Under the pieces are notes generated by a model. The model saw only the letters and a list, made by a program, of their open reading frames with translations. It was not told the origin of the DNA and did no database searches. This document shows, one piece after another, positions 9,760 to 19,165 of a DNA stretch of 48,266 bases (the stretch's first letter is position 1; the number at the start of each line of letters is the position of its first letter). Source of the DNA: Flammeovirgaceae bacterium UBA1842 (GTDB lineage: Bacteria > Bacteroidota > Bacteroidia > Cytophagales > Cyclobacteriaceae); the NCBI GenBank assembly GCA_002338655.1, contig DDIU01000047.1, positions 1-48,266 on the forward strand, given 5' to 3'. The position numbers and the translations under genes are program-made.

Positions 9760-10326
9760 ATGTCATCTAAACGAACATTGATCGGAAGTTCTATCATACC
9801 GATTAGGTTCGTTTTTTTTATGTGGCTGGTGTTTGTTTTGACCTCTGTATACCAAGTGGATTTTGGTGGCTTGGGCATAGTACCAAGAACCATACCTGGT
9901 CTGATAGGTATTTTTACTGCGCCTTTAGTACATGCTGGACCGATACATTTGATTTCCAATACCATTCCTTTGTTGTTTTTGGGCATCACACTTTTTTATA
10001 ACTATAAAGGAATAGCCAAACGTGTGTTTTACGGTTGCTATTTATTTACAAATACCTTGGTTTGGCTTTTTGCGCGGCCAAGCAGCCATATAGGGGCAAG
10101 TGGCCTGATCTATGCACTGGCTACTTTTGTTATCTGCTTTGGCCTTTTCCGAAGGGATATTCGTTCACTGATAATTTCAGCAATTGTAATACTTATGTAT
10201 GGCTCCATTTATTATGGGATATTGCCCCAAGACCCGAGAATATCATGGGAGTCGCATTTATTCGGAGCCGTAGTGGGTTTGATTTTGGCTTGGGTCTTTT
10301 ACGACCGTAAAAGGATTTATAAATAA
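9760..10326 (+). CDS. rhomboid family intramembrane serine protease
   Basis: 188 residues with about six membrane segments. The catalytic dyad is visible: Ser114 in the GASG motif of the fourth segment and His166 in SWESHLFGAVVG of the last segment. HAGPIHLISNTIPLLFLG in segment two matches the family H-x-x-x-N pattern. The length fits a minimal six-helix rhomboid without extra domains. It should cleave membrane-anchored proteins within or near the bilayer; the substrate is unknown. It follows the TerB-like gene after 18 bases and ends at a clear intrinsic terminator shared with the convergent lipoprotein gene. Confidence 0.92.
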   Translation: MSSKRTLIGSSIIPIRFVFFMWLVFVLTSVYQVDFGGLGIVPRTIPGLIGIFTAPLVHAGPIHLISNTIPLLFLGITLFYNYKGIAKRVFYGCYLFTNTLVWLFARPSSHIGASGLIYALATFVICFGLFRRDIRSLIISAIVILMYGSIYYGILPQDPRISWESHLFGAVVGLILAWVFYDRKRIYK

Positions 10327-10363
10327 AAAAAGCCTGCCAGAATTCAATCTGACAGGCTTTTTT
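10325..10363. terminator. bidirectional intrinsic terminator
   Basis: An A-run plus AGCCTG arm pairs with a CAGGCT plus T-run arm (10353-10363). This gives a GC-rich stem with a run of six T on either strand. It sits immediately after the rhomboid stop and 17 bases from the stop of the convergent lipoprotein gene, so it can terminate both. Confidence 0.88.
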
Positions 10364-10380
10364 GATAGACCCTAAATTAA

Positions 10381-11418
10381 TTAAGGCTGTACTTTTATGT
10401 CAATTGTGATTTTTCCATCAGACCCATCTGTACCTACTATAGATACAACTCGAATGATACCTTTTTTGCCATAATTATCAATAAAATCAATGATATCTCC
10501 AGTTGCTAAATCAGTTACTCTGCCTAGATCATCATTAGTGGCAATATTTACATAACTTAAATCTCCTGCCACATTAATTCCATCAAAATCACCAGTTGTT
10601 TTAGCTGATTGAGAAAAATACACATGATTCAATTCTTCTTGTGGTGTCCCAGTTAAATCCGCTATACCAATTTTAGGAGTATTAACATCTTGATCATGAT
10701 CAAACAGTTGTGGGTATCGAAAGGTTGATGCTAATGAAGCTTTTTGTGTAAATCCATAATAATATCCGAAATCCCAAAATGCAGCATATTCAGTTCCTTC
10801 ACTTATTTTATAAAGTTGTCCATTCAACAGAGAAATAAATGTTTTAGAAGATCCATCAAACAACGGAGCAGCAAGGATTGTTGCTGTATAAGATTTTACT
10901 GGAGCAGCTGGGTTTGAACCTCCATAAACTAATTCTATCTGACCTACACCAGCCACAAAACTATTGTCAACATCTCTGTAATCACCTTTTCCTGAAGTTG
11001 CCCAGAATTTATAAACTACTGTTCCTACAGTAATGTTTGATGGAACGTCTAAATTCAATGAGTAATCTAATAACTTAGGATCACTTTCTACGTCTATTGA
11101 ACCATCTGGCTTAGTTACTTTTTTTGAAAGATCAGCAGGGGTATATGGTACATCGCCTGCACCACCAACATTACGGGTTATATAAAGCCTTCTCATATTG
11201 CTAGTTGAAGTTACCGTTACTCGTGCTTTTACAGTTCCTTGTGTTGGAACAACATTTACAGGTTCAGTGACATCCCCTGAAGTATTTGAAAACTCCAATA
11301 CAACATCAAATTCGGAGGTTGGATCAACCAATATCTCATCATCACTGCTACAACTTGATAGGAGGCCGATTGTCCCCAAGGCTCCAACTACAAATAATCT
11401 GTTAAATAATCTTTTCAT
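10381..11418 (-). CDS. secreted lipoprotein of unknown function
   Basis: 345 residues. The signal peptide ends in a lipobox (GLLSSC) with the lipidated Cys at residue 23, followed by SSDDE. An acidic stretch after the Cys is the known surface-export signal of Bacteroidota lipoproteins, so it is probably on the outer leaflet of the outer membrane. The mature part is beta-rich (repeated short strands, GTVKARVTVTST, VVYKFWATSGKGDYRD), with no catalytic motif I recognise. It resembles general DUF-type or SusE-like Ig-fold lipoproteins only in character. It is monocistronic, with its own promoter at 11500-11529 and the terminator at 10325-10363. Confidence 0.85.
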   Translation of the reverse strand: MKRLFNRLFVVGALGTIGLLSSCSSDDEILVDPTSEFDVVLEFSNTSGDVTEPVNVVPTQGTVKARVTVTSTSNMRRLYITRNVGGAGDVPYTPADLSKKVTKPDGSIDVESDPKLLDYSLNLDVPSNITVGTVVYKFWATSGKGDYRDVDNSFVAGVGQIELVYGGSNPAAPVKSYTATILAAPLFDGSSKTFISLLNGQLYKISEGTEYAAFWDFGYYYGFTQKASLASTFRYPQLFDHDQDVNTPKIGIADLTGTPQEELNHVYFSQSAKTTGDFDGINVAGDLSYVNIATNDDLGRVTDLATGDIIDFIDNYGKKGIIRVVSIVGTDGSDGKITIDIKVQP

Positions 11419-11499
11419 TTTTTTTCTTGTTTAGTGTCTTGCTTTAATTGCATAAATCATACCATAGTTTAAATTTTTAAATGGTAGGCTTTACGGGTG

Positions 11500-11529
11500 C
11501 AAATGTATAAAGAGAACGTAAATATCAAA
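11500..11529 (-). promoter_or_regulatory. promoter for the lipoprotein gene (TTTG-N18-TACATTTG)
   Basis: Read on the minus strand, TTTG (11526-11529) is followed after 18 bases by TACATTTG (11500-11507). This matches the Bacteroidota sigma-A consensus of a -33 TTTG/TTG and a -7 TANNTTTG spaced about 19 bases apart. The transcript would start near 11493, giving a leader of about 75 nt. Confidence 0.6.
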
Positions 11530-11576
11530 GTATTGTTTTGGTACAATTCTATTATATTTTTTACACCTTCTTTGGC

Positions 11577-11606
11577 TTTGTTTTGAGTACATTTCGCATA
11601 GCTTTG
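11577..11606 (+). promoter_or_regulatory. promoter for holA (TTTG-N18-TAGCTTTG)
   Basis: TTTG at 11577-11580 and TAGCTTTG at 11599-11606 are separated by 18 bases, close to the Bacteroidota consensus. The start codon at 11648 lies about 35 nt beyond the expected transcription start. Confidence 0.55.
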
Positions 11607-11647
11607 AGGTGTAAAAATTATTGAGTACTGTATATTAATTGGTTTAA

Positions 11648-12673
11648 ATGAGTATCTCTCCAGAGCAACTTTTATCTGAGCTTAAGCAAAAGAAATTTGC
11701 CCCCGTATATTTTTTGCAGGGTGATGAAACCTATTACATTGATCTAATAGCTGATTATATCGAAAACAATATTCTAAATGAAACGGAAAAAAGCTTTAAT
11801 CAGACTATAATTTACGGGAGGGACGCTAATATCAGCACCATACTGAACCATGCCAGACGGTTTCCCATGATGGCCGAACGCCAGGTGGTAATGGTAAAAG
11901 AGGCACAAAATATATCAGATATAAATAGGGAAGAGGGCAGTAAACTACTTCTTGATTATCTCAATAACCCCGCACCAACTACCTTATTGGTATTTTGCCA
12001 TAAAAATAAAACCCTTGACAAAAGAAAAGCCCTTGGCAAGGCGATTGACAAACTGACAGTGTCAGTTACTACCAAAAAGTTATATGACAATCAGGTGCCT
12101 TCTTGGATTGAGAATTATATTAAGTCCAAAGGGTTTACCACTACACCAAAGGCTGTACAAATGTTGGCCGATGCCATTGGCAACGATTTAGAAAGGCTAG
12201 CCAATGAAATTGGAAAGGTAATAATCAATTTCAAAGAGAAGGGGCAGATTGATGAGGTAACGGTTCAAAAATATGTAGGTATAAGTAAGGATTACAATGT
12301 TTTTGAGCTTCAAAAAGCATTGATAATGAAGGACATCGTTAAAGCGAATCAAATAGTTAACTATTTTGAAGCGAATAGTAAGAAAAACCCTATCATTCCA
12401 ATATTAGCCATTCTGTTTTCTTTTTATAGTAAGCTTCTTGTAGCCATTCACAGTAAGGATAAATCACCCAAAGGACTAGCAACAGCCCTGAAAGTTAATC
12501 CCTATTTTGTACAGGATTACCAAACAGCATTGAATAAGTACTCTATGGTACAGATTATTAACAATATTCATCATATACGTGTTTCGGATCTTAAATCGAA
12601 AGGGGTAGATAGCAGCGGATCAACTACAGATGGTCAATTATTACGCGAACTGGTTTTCAAATTATTGCATTGA
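11648..12673 (+). CDS. holA: DNA polymerase III subunit delta
   Basis: 341 residues, a normal length for HolA. The N-terminal region (FAPVYFLQGDETYYIDLIADYI) is the typical start of the delta-subunit AAA+-like fold, which binds the beta clamp. The middle part has LLDYLNNPAPTTLLVF and the helical lid with LADAIGNDLERLANEIGKV. The C-terminal collar domain includes VFELQKALIMKD and the family-typical helical bundle ending LRELVFKLL. It acts in the clamp loader, opening the sliding clamp. It is preceded by its own promoter and followed by 144 bases without a gene before the TPR protein. Confidence 0.93.
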   Translation: MSISPEQLLSELKQKKFAPVYFLQGDETYYIDLIADYIENNILNETEKSFNQTIIYGRDANISTILNHARRFPMMAERQVVMVKEAQNISDINREEGSKLLLDYLNNPAPTTLLVFCHKNKTLDKRKALGKAIDKLTVSVTTKKLYDNQVPSWIENYIKSKGFTTTPKAVQMLADAIGNDLERLANEIGKVIINFKEKGQIDEVTVQKYVGISKDYNVFELQKALIMKDIVKANQIVNYFEANSKKNPIIPILAILFSFYSKLLVAIHSKDKSPKGLATALKVNPYFVQDYQTALNKYSMVQIINNIHHIRVSDLKSKGVDSSGSTTDGQLLRELVFKLLH

Positions 12674-12703
12674 AAGGAGCACCATAATCCTACTTCAATT
12701 ATT

Positions 12704-12711
12704 TAACTTTG
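12704..12711 (+). promoter_or_regulatory. candidate -7 element TAACTTTG upstream of the TPR gene
   Basis: A match to TANNTTTG in the 144-base gap after holA, about 105 bases before the ATG at 12818. No TTG stands at the right distance for a -33 box, so this is a weak call. Confidence 0.35.
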
Positions 12712-12817
12712 ATTGACATAAAAAGTATTTCGTTAAAAGTCATAAGATTTTACAGATTACACGTTAAGTAAAAAATATTGGCTTGAGAACCCGAACAATT
12801 TTGATTTCCAGTTTAAT

Positions 12818-15800
12818 ATGAAATATATACTCTTGCTGTTGGTACAGATTACGCTCATAACCAACAATTTTTCACAAAATACCTTATACTATAATGACGA
12901 AGAGTCCCTATTTAGGTCTGGGTTGGAATTGCTTGATAAATCTAACTATGGAGCTGCACGTCAACGATTTGAGCAATACATTTCAACCTCTGAGAATGAC
13001 GTAAAAAAAGCAGATGCGGAATACTATGTGGCGTTTTGTGCATTGAGCTTGTATAATGACGATGGAGAAAAAAGAGTGGAACAGTTTATTGCCAACCACC
13101 AAGGACATCCTAAAGCCGTGACTGCTTATTACGAATTGGGCAATTTTTATTACAATGATAAAAAATACGCTAAAGCAGCTGATTATTACTCTAAAGTCAA
13201 TTTGGCGTTAATTACAGAGGATCAACGTCAGGAGACTCGATTTAAACTTGGTTATTCAAATTTTGCAGAAAGAAAGTTTGACTCAGCTCTTGAGTATTTT
13301 AATGTGTTAAAAAGACTGAATAACAGCTATTCAGCAGCTTCAAGTTATTATGCAGGTTATATTGAATATGAGCTGAAACAATATGATAAGGCCATTATCG
13401 ATTTGGAAAAGGCTGGTCAGAATGAGGCTTATGCGGCTGTTGCGCCTTCATTATTGGCCAATCTATATTATAAGCAACGTAGATATGATGATCTGATTAA
13501 TTATGGCAATAAAGTATTACAAAGTTCTGATGCCAATGTAAATGAAAAGGATTTTTATTTATTGATGGGCGATGCACATTTGATGAAAGGCGAACACAGC
13601 AAGGCGGCCACCTATTACCAACAATATGAAAGTAAATCACCGAATCCTACCCCTGACATAAGATATAGGATTGGCTATACGTATTACAAGGAAGGCAAAT
13701 ATGATCAGGCTATTGACAACCTAAAAAGAGCTGCGTCTGACAAAGACAGTATAGGTGTATATTCTTCCTACTACTTGGGAGTGATGTACTTGAAACAAGG
13801 CAATAAAGTATATGCACTAACAGCTTTCGACAATGCCCGTAAAAACAAAATCAACGAAGACTTAAGGCAAGAAGGAGCCTACCAGTATGCTAAAGTGAGT
13901 TATGATTTGGGTAATGCCAATGATGCCGTCTCAGGTTTTGAATATTACCTTAATCAATACCCAAAAGGAAACCACCGGGATGAAATCAATGATATGCTTT
14001 CTGAAGCCTATTTAAACTCCAACAACTATGATTTGGCGATTGATCATATTGAAAAACAACGTACAATAACCCGAAGCCTGGAGAAGGTATATCAAAAAGC
14101 CACTTATCTAAAAGGCGCAGAGCTGTTTAATAAAGGGGATTATAGAAATGCCACCGAACTATTTAAAAAATCATTGAAATACCCGGTTGACATGCAATAT
14201 ACCGCTTTGGCTAATCTATGGTCAGCAGAGGCGTATTCAGTTGGCCGTAGATATGATCAGGCTTTTCCGTTTTACCGAACTATCCTTGGAAACCCTCAAA
14301 TGAGTGCTGGGACTAATGGTTTAAGGGCCAGATATGGCATTGGATATGCCTATTTTAACACAAAAGATTATGCTAAGGCTTTGATTCATTTCAAAGAATA
14401 TGTTTCAGCCTTAGAACGTTCTACAGATAAAATGTATTACGATGACGCCTTGATACGCCTAGCAGATTGCTATTATGTAAGCAAGTCATATAATGAAGCG
14501 CTTACCTATTATAAGAAAGCCATACAGTTGAACAAGTCTGATCTGGATTATGCTCAGTTTCATGCGGGAATCATTTATGGTATTCAAGGAAATGTGGTAG
14601 AGGCGGTGAAGGCCTTTGATATCGTTATATCTCAGCTCAGATCAAGGTTTACCGATGATGCCCTGTTTCAGAAAGCGCAATTGTATTTTGAAAAAGGGGA
14701 GTACGAGCCGGCCATTAAAGGCTTTACCAGACTTATGGAAGCCAAACCATCAAGTAATTTCGTGCCCTATGCTTATTTGAGGCGGGCTTCTGCCAATTAT
14801 AATCTTCACAAATACGATCAATCTATTGCTGATTATCTAAAAATTCTGAAAGATTACCCTACGCATACTGTAGCCAGAGAGGTTTTATTGCCTTTACAGG
14901 AAGTGCTTAACTTACAAAGTAGGGGAAGTGAATTTGATCAATACTTGGCCAATTTTAAAGTGGCTAACCCAGAAGGAAAAGGATTGGAAAATGTAGAGTT
15001 TGAGTCTGCTAAGAACCAGTTCTTTAATTTAAGTTACAATAAGGCCATTGAACGTTTTAAAGACTACATCAAAGACTACCCGGAAAATGAGAAAGTGGTA
15101 GAGGCAAAATATTATATAGCAGAATCGTATTATCGCCTCAAAGACTATAACCCGGCACTTGATATCTACAATGAGCTTGTAACGGATGCAGGATACAACC
15201 AACATAATAAAATTGTTGGCCGTATAGCAGAACTAGAATTCCTTAGTGGCAGACAGGAGAATGCGGTTTACTTTTACAATCAGCTAGCCGACATTGCCAC
15301 CACCAAAAAGGAGCAATATAATGCTTGGGCAGGACTGATGGAATCGTACTTCCTGCTAGGTAAGTATGACTCTGTTGACCGATTTGCCAAGATCATTCTT
15401 GAAAAGGGAAATGTTCATATAAGCTCCCAAAATAAGGCCTCGCTTTATTTAGGAAAATCAGCATTTGCTAAAGGAAATTATGATCTGGCCCAGGACGAAT
15501 TTTTGACAACACTTAATACTGCCCGTGACGAATTTGGGGCAGAAGCACAATACATGTTGGGTCAGATTTATTTCAACAAAAAGGACTTTAAAAAGTCAAT
15601 TGAATCTTTAATCGAATTGAACAATAATTTCAATGTTTACTCTGAATGGGTAGGGAAGGGATACCTCTTATTGGCCGATAATTACATGGCACTTGGAGAT
15701 AGTTTTCAGGCCAAGGGAACATTAAAATCCATTATTGATAATTTTCCTTTGGAGTATTATAGAAAGAAAGCAAAGGAAAAATTAGCTGCAATTGAGCTGA

Positions 15801-15862
15801 AGGAAAAAGAAAAACAAAAGTCTTCATCAAGTTCACAAGACAGTTTAATTAATAACAACTAA
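12818..15862 (+). CDS. large periplasmic TPR protein
   Basis: 1014 residues. A signal peptide (hydrophobic ILLLLVQITLITNNFS, likely cut after FSQ near residue 20) sends it to the periplasm. Nearly all the rest consists of TPR-type helical pairs with A-x-x-Y/F patterns, for example YAKAADYYSKV, YDQAIDNLKRA, YNEALTYYKKAIQLN and YDQSIADYLKIL, more than 20 in number. The tail is charged and Ser-rich (KEKEKQKSSSSSQDS). Such proteins act as scaffolds; none of the repeats is enzymatic. The next gene, 26 bases downstream, encodes an outer-membrane barrel, and this TPR/barrel pairing suggests a periplasmic partner of that barrel (inference). The length is unusually large compared with ordinary TPR proteins. 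Confidence 0.9.
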   Translation: MKYILLLLVQITLITNNFSQNTLYYNDEESLFRSGLELLDKSNYGAARQRFEQYISTSENDVKKADAEYYVAFCALSLYNDDGEKRVEQFIANHQGHPKAVTAYYELGNFYYNDKKYAKAADYYSKVNLALITEDQRQETRFKLGYSNFAERKFDSALEYFNVLKRLNNSYSAASSYYAGYIEYELKQYDKAIIDLEKAGQNEAYAAVAPSLLANLYYKQRRYDDLINYGNKVLQSSDANVNEKDFYLLMGDAHLMKGEHSKAATYYQQYESKSPNPTPDIRYRIGYTYYKEGKYDQAIDNLKRAASDKDSIGVYSSYYLGVMYLKQGNKVYALTAFDNARKNKINEDLRQEGAYQYAKVSYDLGNANDAVSGFEYYLNQYPKGNHRDEINDMLSEAYLNSNNYDLAIDHIEKQRTITRSLEKVYQKATYLKGAELFNKGDYRNATELFKKSLKYPVDMQYTALANLWSAEAYSVGRRYDQAFPFYRTILGNPQMSAGTNGLRARYGIGYAYFNTKDYAKALIHFKEYVSALERSTDKMYYDDALIRLADCYYVSKSYNEALTYYKKAIQLNKSDLDYAQFHAGIIYGIQGNVVEAVKAFDIVISQLRSRFTDDALFQKAQLYFEKGEYEPAIKGFTRLMEAKPSSNFVPYAYLRRASANYNLHKYDQSIADYLKILKDYPTHTVAREVLLPLQEVLNLQSRGSEFDQYLANFKVANPEGKGLENVEFESAKNQFFNLSYNKAIERFKDYIKDYPENEKVVEAKYYIAESYYRLKDYNPALDIYNELVTDAGYNQHNKIVGRIAELEFLSGRQENAVYFYNQLADIATTKKEQYNAWAGLMESYFLLGKYDSVDRFAKIILEKGNVHISSQNKASLYLGKSAFAKGNYDLAQDEFLTTLNTARDEFGAEAQYMLGQIYFNKKDFKKSIESLIELNNNFNVYSEWVGKGYLLLADNYMALGDSFQAKGTLKSIIDNFPLEYYRKKAKEKLAAIELKEKEKQKSSSSSQDSLINNN

Positions 15863-15888
15863 GTATCTGATTAATAAGTAGATATAAA

Positions 15889-17577
15889 ATGAATATAGAT
15901 AAACTCTATCGGCTTAAAATCACTAAAAGCCAGTTTTTGACACTGTTTTTTATCCTTTCTTCAATGACTGTATTTGCTCAGGAAGAGTGGGAGAAAAACG
16001 ATGGTGAAATAGAAGATGTAGAAATAGAGATAGTCAAGGACAGGGAAATAACCCTTCCAAAAGCAAATAGGAATTTTGAGAAAATCCCACCAACAAGCCT
16101 AACCAAAAACACTGGCCAGTTTGAGTACTTTTTTTCCAATCTCAACTTACCCTTACCAGCATTAAATATTAGGGTCAGACCATTAAGGATTAAGGGTGAA
16201 CCACTCAGTAAACTTTATGGTAATTATGTAAAAGCCGGATTTGGGAATTACACGACACCTTACCTAGAGGGTTACTTCACCAGTAAAAGAAATGAGACCC
16301 AATTGTATGGTGCACATCTCAATTTTATTAACTCAAAAAATGGCCCTGTCCACTCTGACAACTCCGGATCAGGCGCATTGGATTTAGAGATTTTCGGTAA
16401 ATATTTTGGCAAGAAAACAACCGCTAGTGGAGAAGTTGGTTTTAATAGGGAGAGTTATCATTTCTATGGTTATGATGAAGGTCAGCTTATTGGAGCTGAT
16501 TCCCTAAAGCAGAATTTTAATGATGTGTTTGTTAAGGGCTATCTTGAAAATACGGATAAGGGAAGTAAGCTTCAGTATTTAACAGGGTTTAGATTTGATT
16601 ATCTTAAAGATAATTATGAAGCAGTAGAGAGTGAATTACAGCTGGATTTCAAAGGAAATTATGAATTGGGAGAACAGAGTAAGTTTAATCTTGATTTGGA
16701 TTATGATCTTATTTCCCAAAAAGATGAATTGATTGAAGTAAAATCCCGAAATATTTTCAGGGCTACCCCTACAGTTACTTTTGAGTATGAGGGGTTTTTA
16801 ATCAATGCTGGTTTTAATGCCGTATATGAAAACGATACTTTGAGTGATTCAGATGAATTGCATTTTTATCCCATGGCCAGAGCACAATATACCCTACCTT
16901 CAGGATTCAGGGTTTATGCGGGTATTCGTGGTGATGTGGAGAAACTGACATTGCGAAAGCTGGTTGGTGAAAATCCCTTTATCAACGCCAATACTAGGGC
17001 ATTTAATAGCTATAAAACATTTGAGTTTTTTGGTGGTATTGACGGAAACTTGAGTAGCAAGCTTGGTTTTGGGGCTGGGGTCAGTATAGCAAATTATCAA
17101 AATATGTACTTCTTTGTTAATGATCCTGCTGACCAATCCAAATTCATTGTGATTTATGATACTGGAAATACGGCATTGGTTAATATTTTCGGAGAGTTGA
17201 GTTACAACAGAAATGACGAACTGCGTTTCGTTATGCGTGGAGACTATTGGGGCTACAGCACAGATAAATCAGCAGAGGCATGGCACAGACCTAATTACAA
17301 AGTGTCAGCTATTTCTACCTACAAATTGTTTGATAAACTCCGTTTCGAAGCGGAGGTCTTTACATTGGGCGGGATACAAGCCTTTGATGCCACAAGTGTA
17401 GAGACAGTGAAATTAAAAGCTGCCTTTGATCTTAACTTTACTACCGAGTATTTATTTTCCCAACAATTTTCCGCTTTTGTGAGATTAAACAACATTTTCG
17501 CGAAAGAATATGAACTATTATACCGCTACCCAACTCGTAGTTTTCAATTCATGATAGGGGCTACGTACAGCTTTTAG
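15889..17577 (+). CDS. TonB-receptor-like outer membrane beta-barrel without plug
   Basis: 562 residues. A signal peptide ends in VFAQ|EEW near residue 31. After an acidic linker (~32-65) come alternating amphipathic strands (LYGNYVKAGFGNYTTPYLEGYF, FEFFGGIDGNLSSKLGFGAGVS). The last strand ends in an aromatic residue (FQFMIGATYSF), the usual BAM signal. Strand patterns resemble the C-terminal barrel of TonB-dependent receptors (VRLNNIFAKEYELLYRYPTRS), but the length leaves no room for a plug or carboxypeptidase-like domain. I therefore read it as a porin-like barrel. It follows the TPR gene by 26 bases and is probably in the same operon. The substrate cannot be inferred. Confidence 0.85.
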   Translation: MNIDKLYRLKITKSQFLTLFFILSSMTVFAQEEWEKNDGEIEDVEIEIVKDREITLPKANRNFEKIPPTSLTKNTGQFEYFFSNLNLPLPALNIRVRPLRIKGEPLSKLYGNYVKAGFGNYTTPYLEGYFTSKRNETQLYGAHLNFINSKNGPVHSDNSGSGALDLEIFGKYFGKKTTASGEVGFNRESYHFYGYDEGQLIGADSLKQNFNDVFVKGYLENTDKGSKLQYLTGFRFDYLKDNYEAVESELQLDFKGNYELGEQSKFNLDLDYDLISQKDELIEVKSRNIFRATPTVTFEYEGFLINAGFNAVYENDTLSDSDELHFYPMARAQYTLPSGFRVYAGIRGDVEKLTLRKLVGENPFINANTRAFNSYKTFEFFGGIDGNLSSKLGFGAGVSIANYQNMYFFVNDPADQSKFIVIYDTGNTALVNIFGELSYNRNDELRFVMRGDYWGYSTDKSAEAWHRPNYKVSAISTYKLFDKLRFEAEVFTLGGIQAFDATSVETVKLKAAFDLNFTTEYLFSQQFSAFVRLNNIFAKEYELLYRYPTRSFQFMIGATYSF

Positions 17578-17643
17578 CCATCATTGCTAGTGATAATCTG
17601 AATATTTCATATATTGTACGGTGTTTAATGCAGTTTTTTTACA

Positions 17644-17674
17644 TTTGGCACAGTGAAAAATTCGATTATTTTTG
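17644..17674 (+). promoter_or_regulatory. promoter of the SPOR-exbBD-tonB cluster (TTTG-N19-TATTTTTG)
   Basis: TTTG at 17644-17647 and TATTTTTG at 17667-17674 are exactly 19 bases apart, a full match to the Bacteroidota housekeeping promoter. The ATG at 17709 follows about 30 nt after the expected start of transcription. Confidence 0.7.
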
Positions 17675-17708
17675 TATTTAATAAATCCAGACATTTAAAA
17701 TTGTAATA

Positions 17709-18464
17709 ATGGCGAAGAAAAAAAATGACGATATAGAAGATAATAAAGACTTGAACAAGGAGGATCAGAATGATTTTAACGAGGCTGATGACAGTTTCGG
17801 ACTTCCTGATGTCGATTATCAGCCATTGGATGAGTCAGAAGAAGAACCTGATAAATCTTCAGATGATTTTTCATCCGAATCCGAAGAATCGGTAAATGAA
17901 GATGCTAAAGTAGAATCCACTTATATTCCAGGTAGTTATACGCCTCCACAACAAGAAAGCTCTAACGGAGGGAAAATATTTGCCTTAATATTGGTCTTAC
18001 TGCTGGTAGGTGCGGGTATTTGGTATTTTGGATTTTATGCACCTGCTCAAAAAATAGAGAAGGCAAGAATCGAAAAGCAGAAGCAAGAGGCGGAAACTGC
18101 AAGAATAGCAGCAGAAAAAAGGGCAGAAGAAGAACGACTTGCACAACAGGCTGCCGACAGGGAAGCTGAACGGTTAGCGGCTGAAGAGGCTGCAAAACCA
18201 AAGATTGGTACTGTTGAGACAATTACCGGAAGAACAGGGCGTTACTATGTTGTAATTGCTAGTGTTATTGATGGAGACCTTGCTATGGACTATGCCAATA
18301 AGTTGAAAAAGACAGGAGTTAGTTTACAAATTATACCACCTTTTGGAAAAAGTAAGTTCCATAGAGTGGCTGTTGATAACCTAGACAGTTGGGCGGCTGC
18401 TGAAAACAGGGCCAACGAAATGAAAAGTGAGTATGGTGAAAACGTTTGGGTAATCAAATATTAA
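17709..18464 (+). CDS. SPOR domain membrane protein
   Basis: 251 residues. A very acidic cytoplasmic N terminus (1-85) is followed by one membrane segment (~89-110, ALILVLLLVGAGIWYFGF), a charged Ala/Glu coiled coil (~112-165) and a C-terminal SPOR domain (~172-251, RYYVVIASVIDGDLAMDYAN ... GENVWVIKY). SPOR domains bind denuded glycan strands of peptidoglycan, often at division sites. The gene leads a tight cluster: the ExbB-like gene starts one base after its stop. The context suggests that it ties the energised TonB/Tol-like complex to the cell wall (inference). Its promoter is clear at 17644-17674. Confidence 0.9.
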   Translation: MAKKKNDDIEDNKDLNKEDQNDFNEADDSFGLPDVDYQPLDESEEEPDKSSDDFSSESEESVNEDAKVESTYIPGSYTPPQQESSNGGKIFALILVLLLVGAGIWYFGFYAPAQKIEKARIEKQKQEAETARIAAEKRAEEERLAQQAADREAERLAAEEAAKPKIGTVETITGRTGRYYVVIASVIDGDLAMDYANKLKKTGVSLQIIPPFGKSKFHRVAVDNLDSWAAAENRANEMKSEYGENVWVIKY

Positions 18465-18465
18465 T

Positions 18466-19146
18466 ATGATCTTATTGCAAATAATGGCGGCACAGGATAC
18501 TGTTTCTGTAGCTGCTGACGGTAATTCTGTTCGAATCATAGACCTCCTTTTTCAAGGAGGTTTTATGATGATACCCATTATACTTTTGTGGATCGGAGCG
18601 GTTTACATCTTTATTGAACGGGTATTGACTATAAATAAGGCCTCGCTCACCCCCGAAGGATTCATGACCCAAATCCGGGGACTTGTTGAGAAAGGGGATA
18701 TAAATGGCGCAAGGTTATTGTGTAACAATCAGCATGAATCCCCAATTGCTAAAATGATAGAAAAAGGGGTAAGTAGGATAGGCAGTCCATTGAAGAATAT
18801 AGAAGTGGCTATTGAGAATGTTGGTAAAATAGAGATTTTCAAACTGGAAAAGAACCTTTCATTATTAGCAACCATCTCGGGATCTGCACCAATGCTCGGC
18901 TTTCTAGGTACGGTTATAGGGATGATCCAGGCCTTTATCGCTATTGCCCAAGAAGAAGGTTCAGTAAGCCCTAAGCTTTTGTCAGAGGGTATTTATACAG
19001 CCATGATCACTACAGCGGCAGGCCTATTTGTAGGAATCCTTGCCTATTTAGGTTATAATTATTTGGTAACACGGGTGCAAAAGGTGGTTCATAAGATGGA
19101 ATATAGTTCCGTTGAATTTATTGATTTGTTGCAAGAGCCTAGATAA
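18466..19146 (+). CDS. exbB: MotA/TolQ/ExbB proton channel family protein
   Basis: 226 residues with three membrane segments (~31-52, ~131-160, ~175-200), the standard ExbB/TolQ topology. The large cytoplasmic loop lies between the first and second, and the family-typical ATISGSAPMLGFLGTVIGMI lies in the second. It forms the pentameric proton channel that works with the ExbD protein to energise the TonB-like protein encoded two genes on. Two starts are possible, 18466 and MAAQ at 18484; I kept 18466, which leaves a one-base gap to the SPOR stop. Whether it serves TonB-type uptake or Tol-type envelope maintenance is not settled by sequence; the SPOR neighbour favours an envelope role. Confidence 0.92.
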   Translation: MILLQIMAAQDTVSVAADGNSVRIIDLLFQGGFMMIPIILLWIGAVYIFIERVLTINKASLTPEGFMTQIRGLVEKGDINGARLLCNNQHESPIAKMIEKGVSRIGSPLKNIEVAIENVGKIEIFKLEKNLSLLATISGSAPMLGFLGTVIGMIQAFIAIAQEEGSVSPKLLSEGIYTAMITTAAGLFVGILAYLGYNYLVTRVQKVVHKMEYSSVEFIDLLQEPR

Positions 19147-19165
19147 GGCATAAACTCAAAAACAA

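Noticed and set aside
10035..10310. Plus-strand frame overlapping the rhomboid gene.
   Set aside because: It is a shadow of the rhomboid coding sequence, which has intact catalytic residues and an uninterrupted frame.
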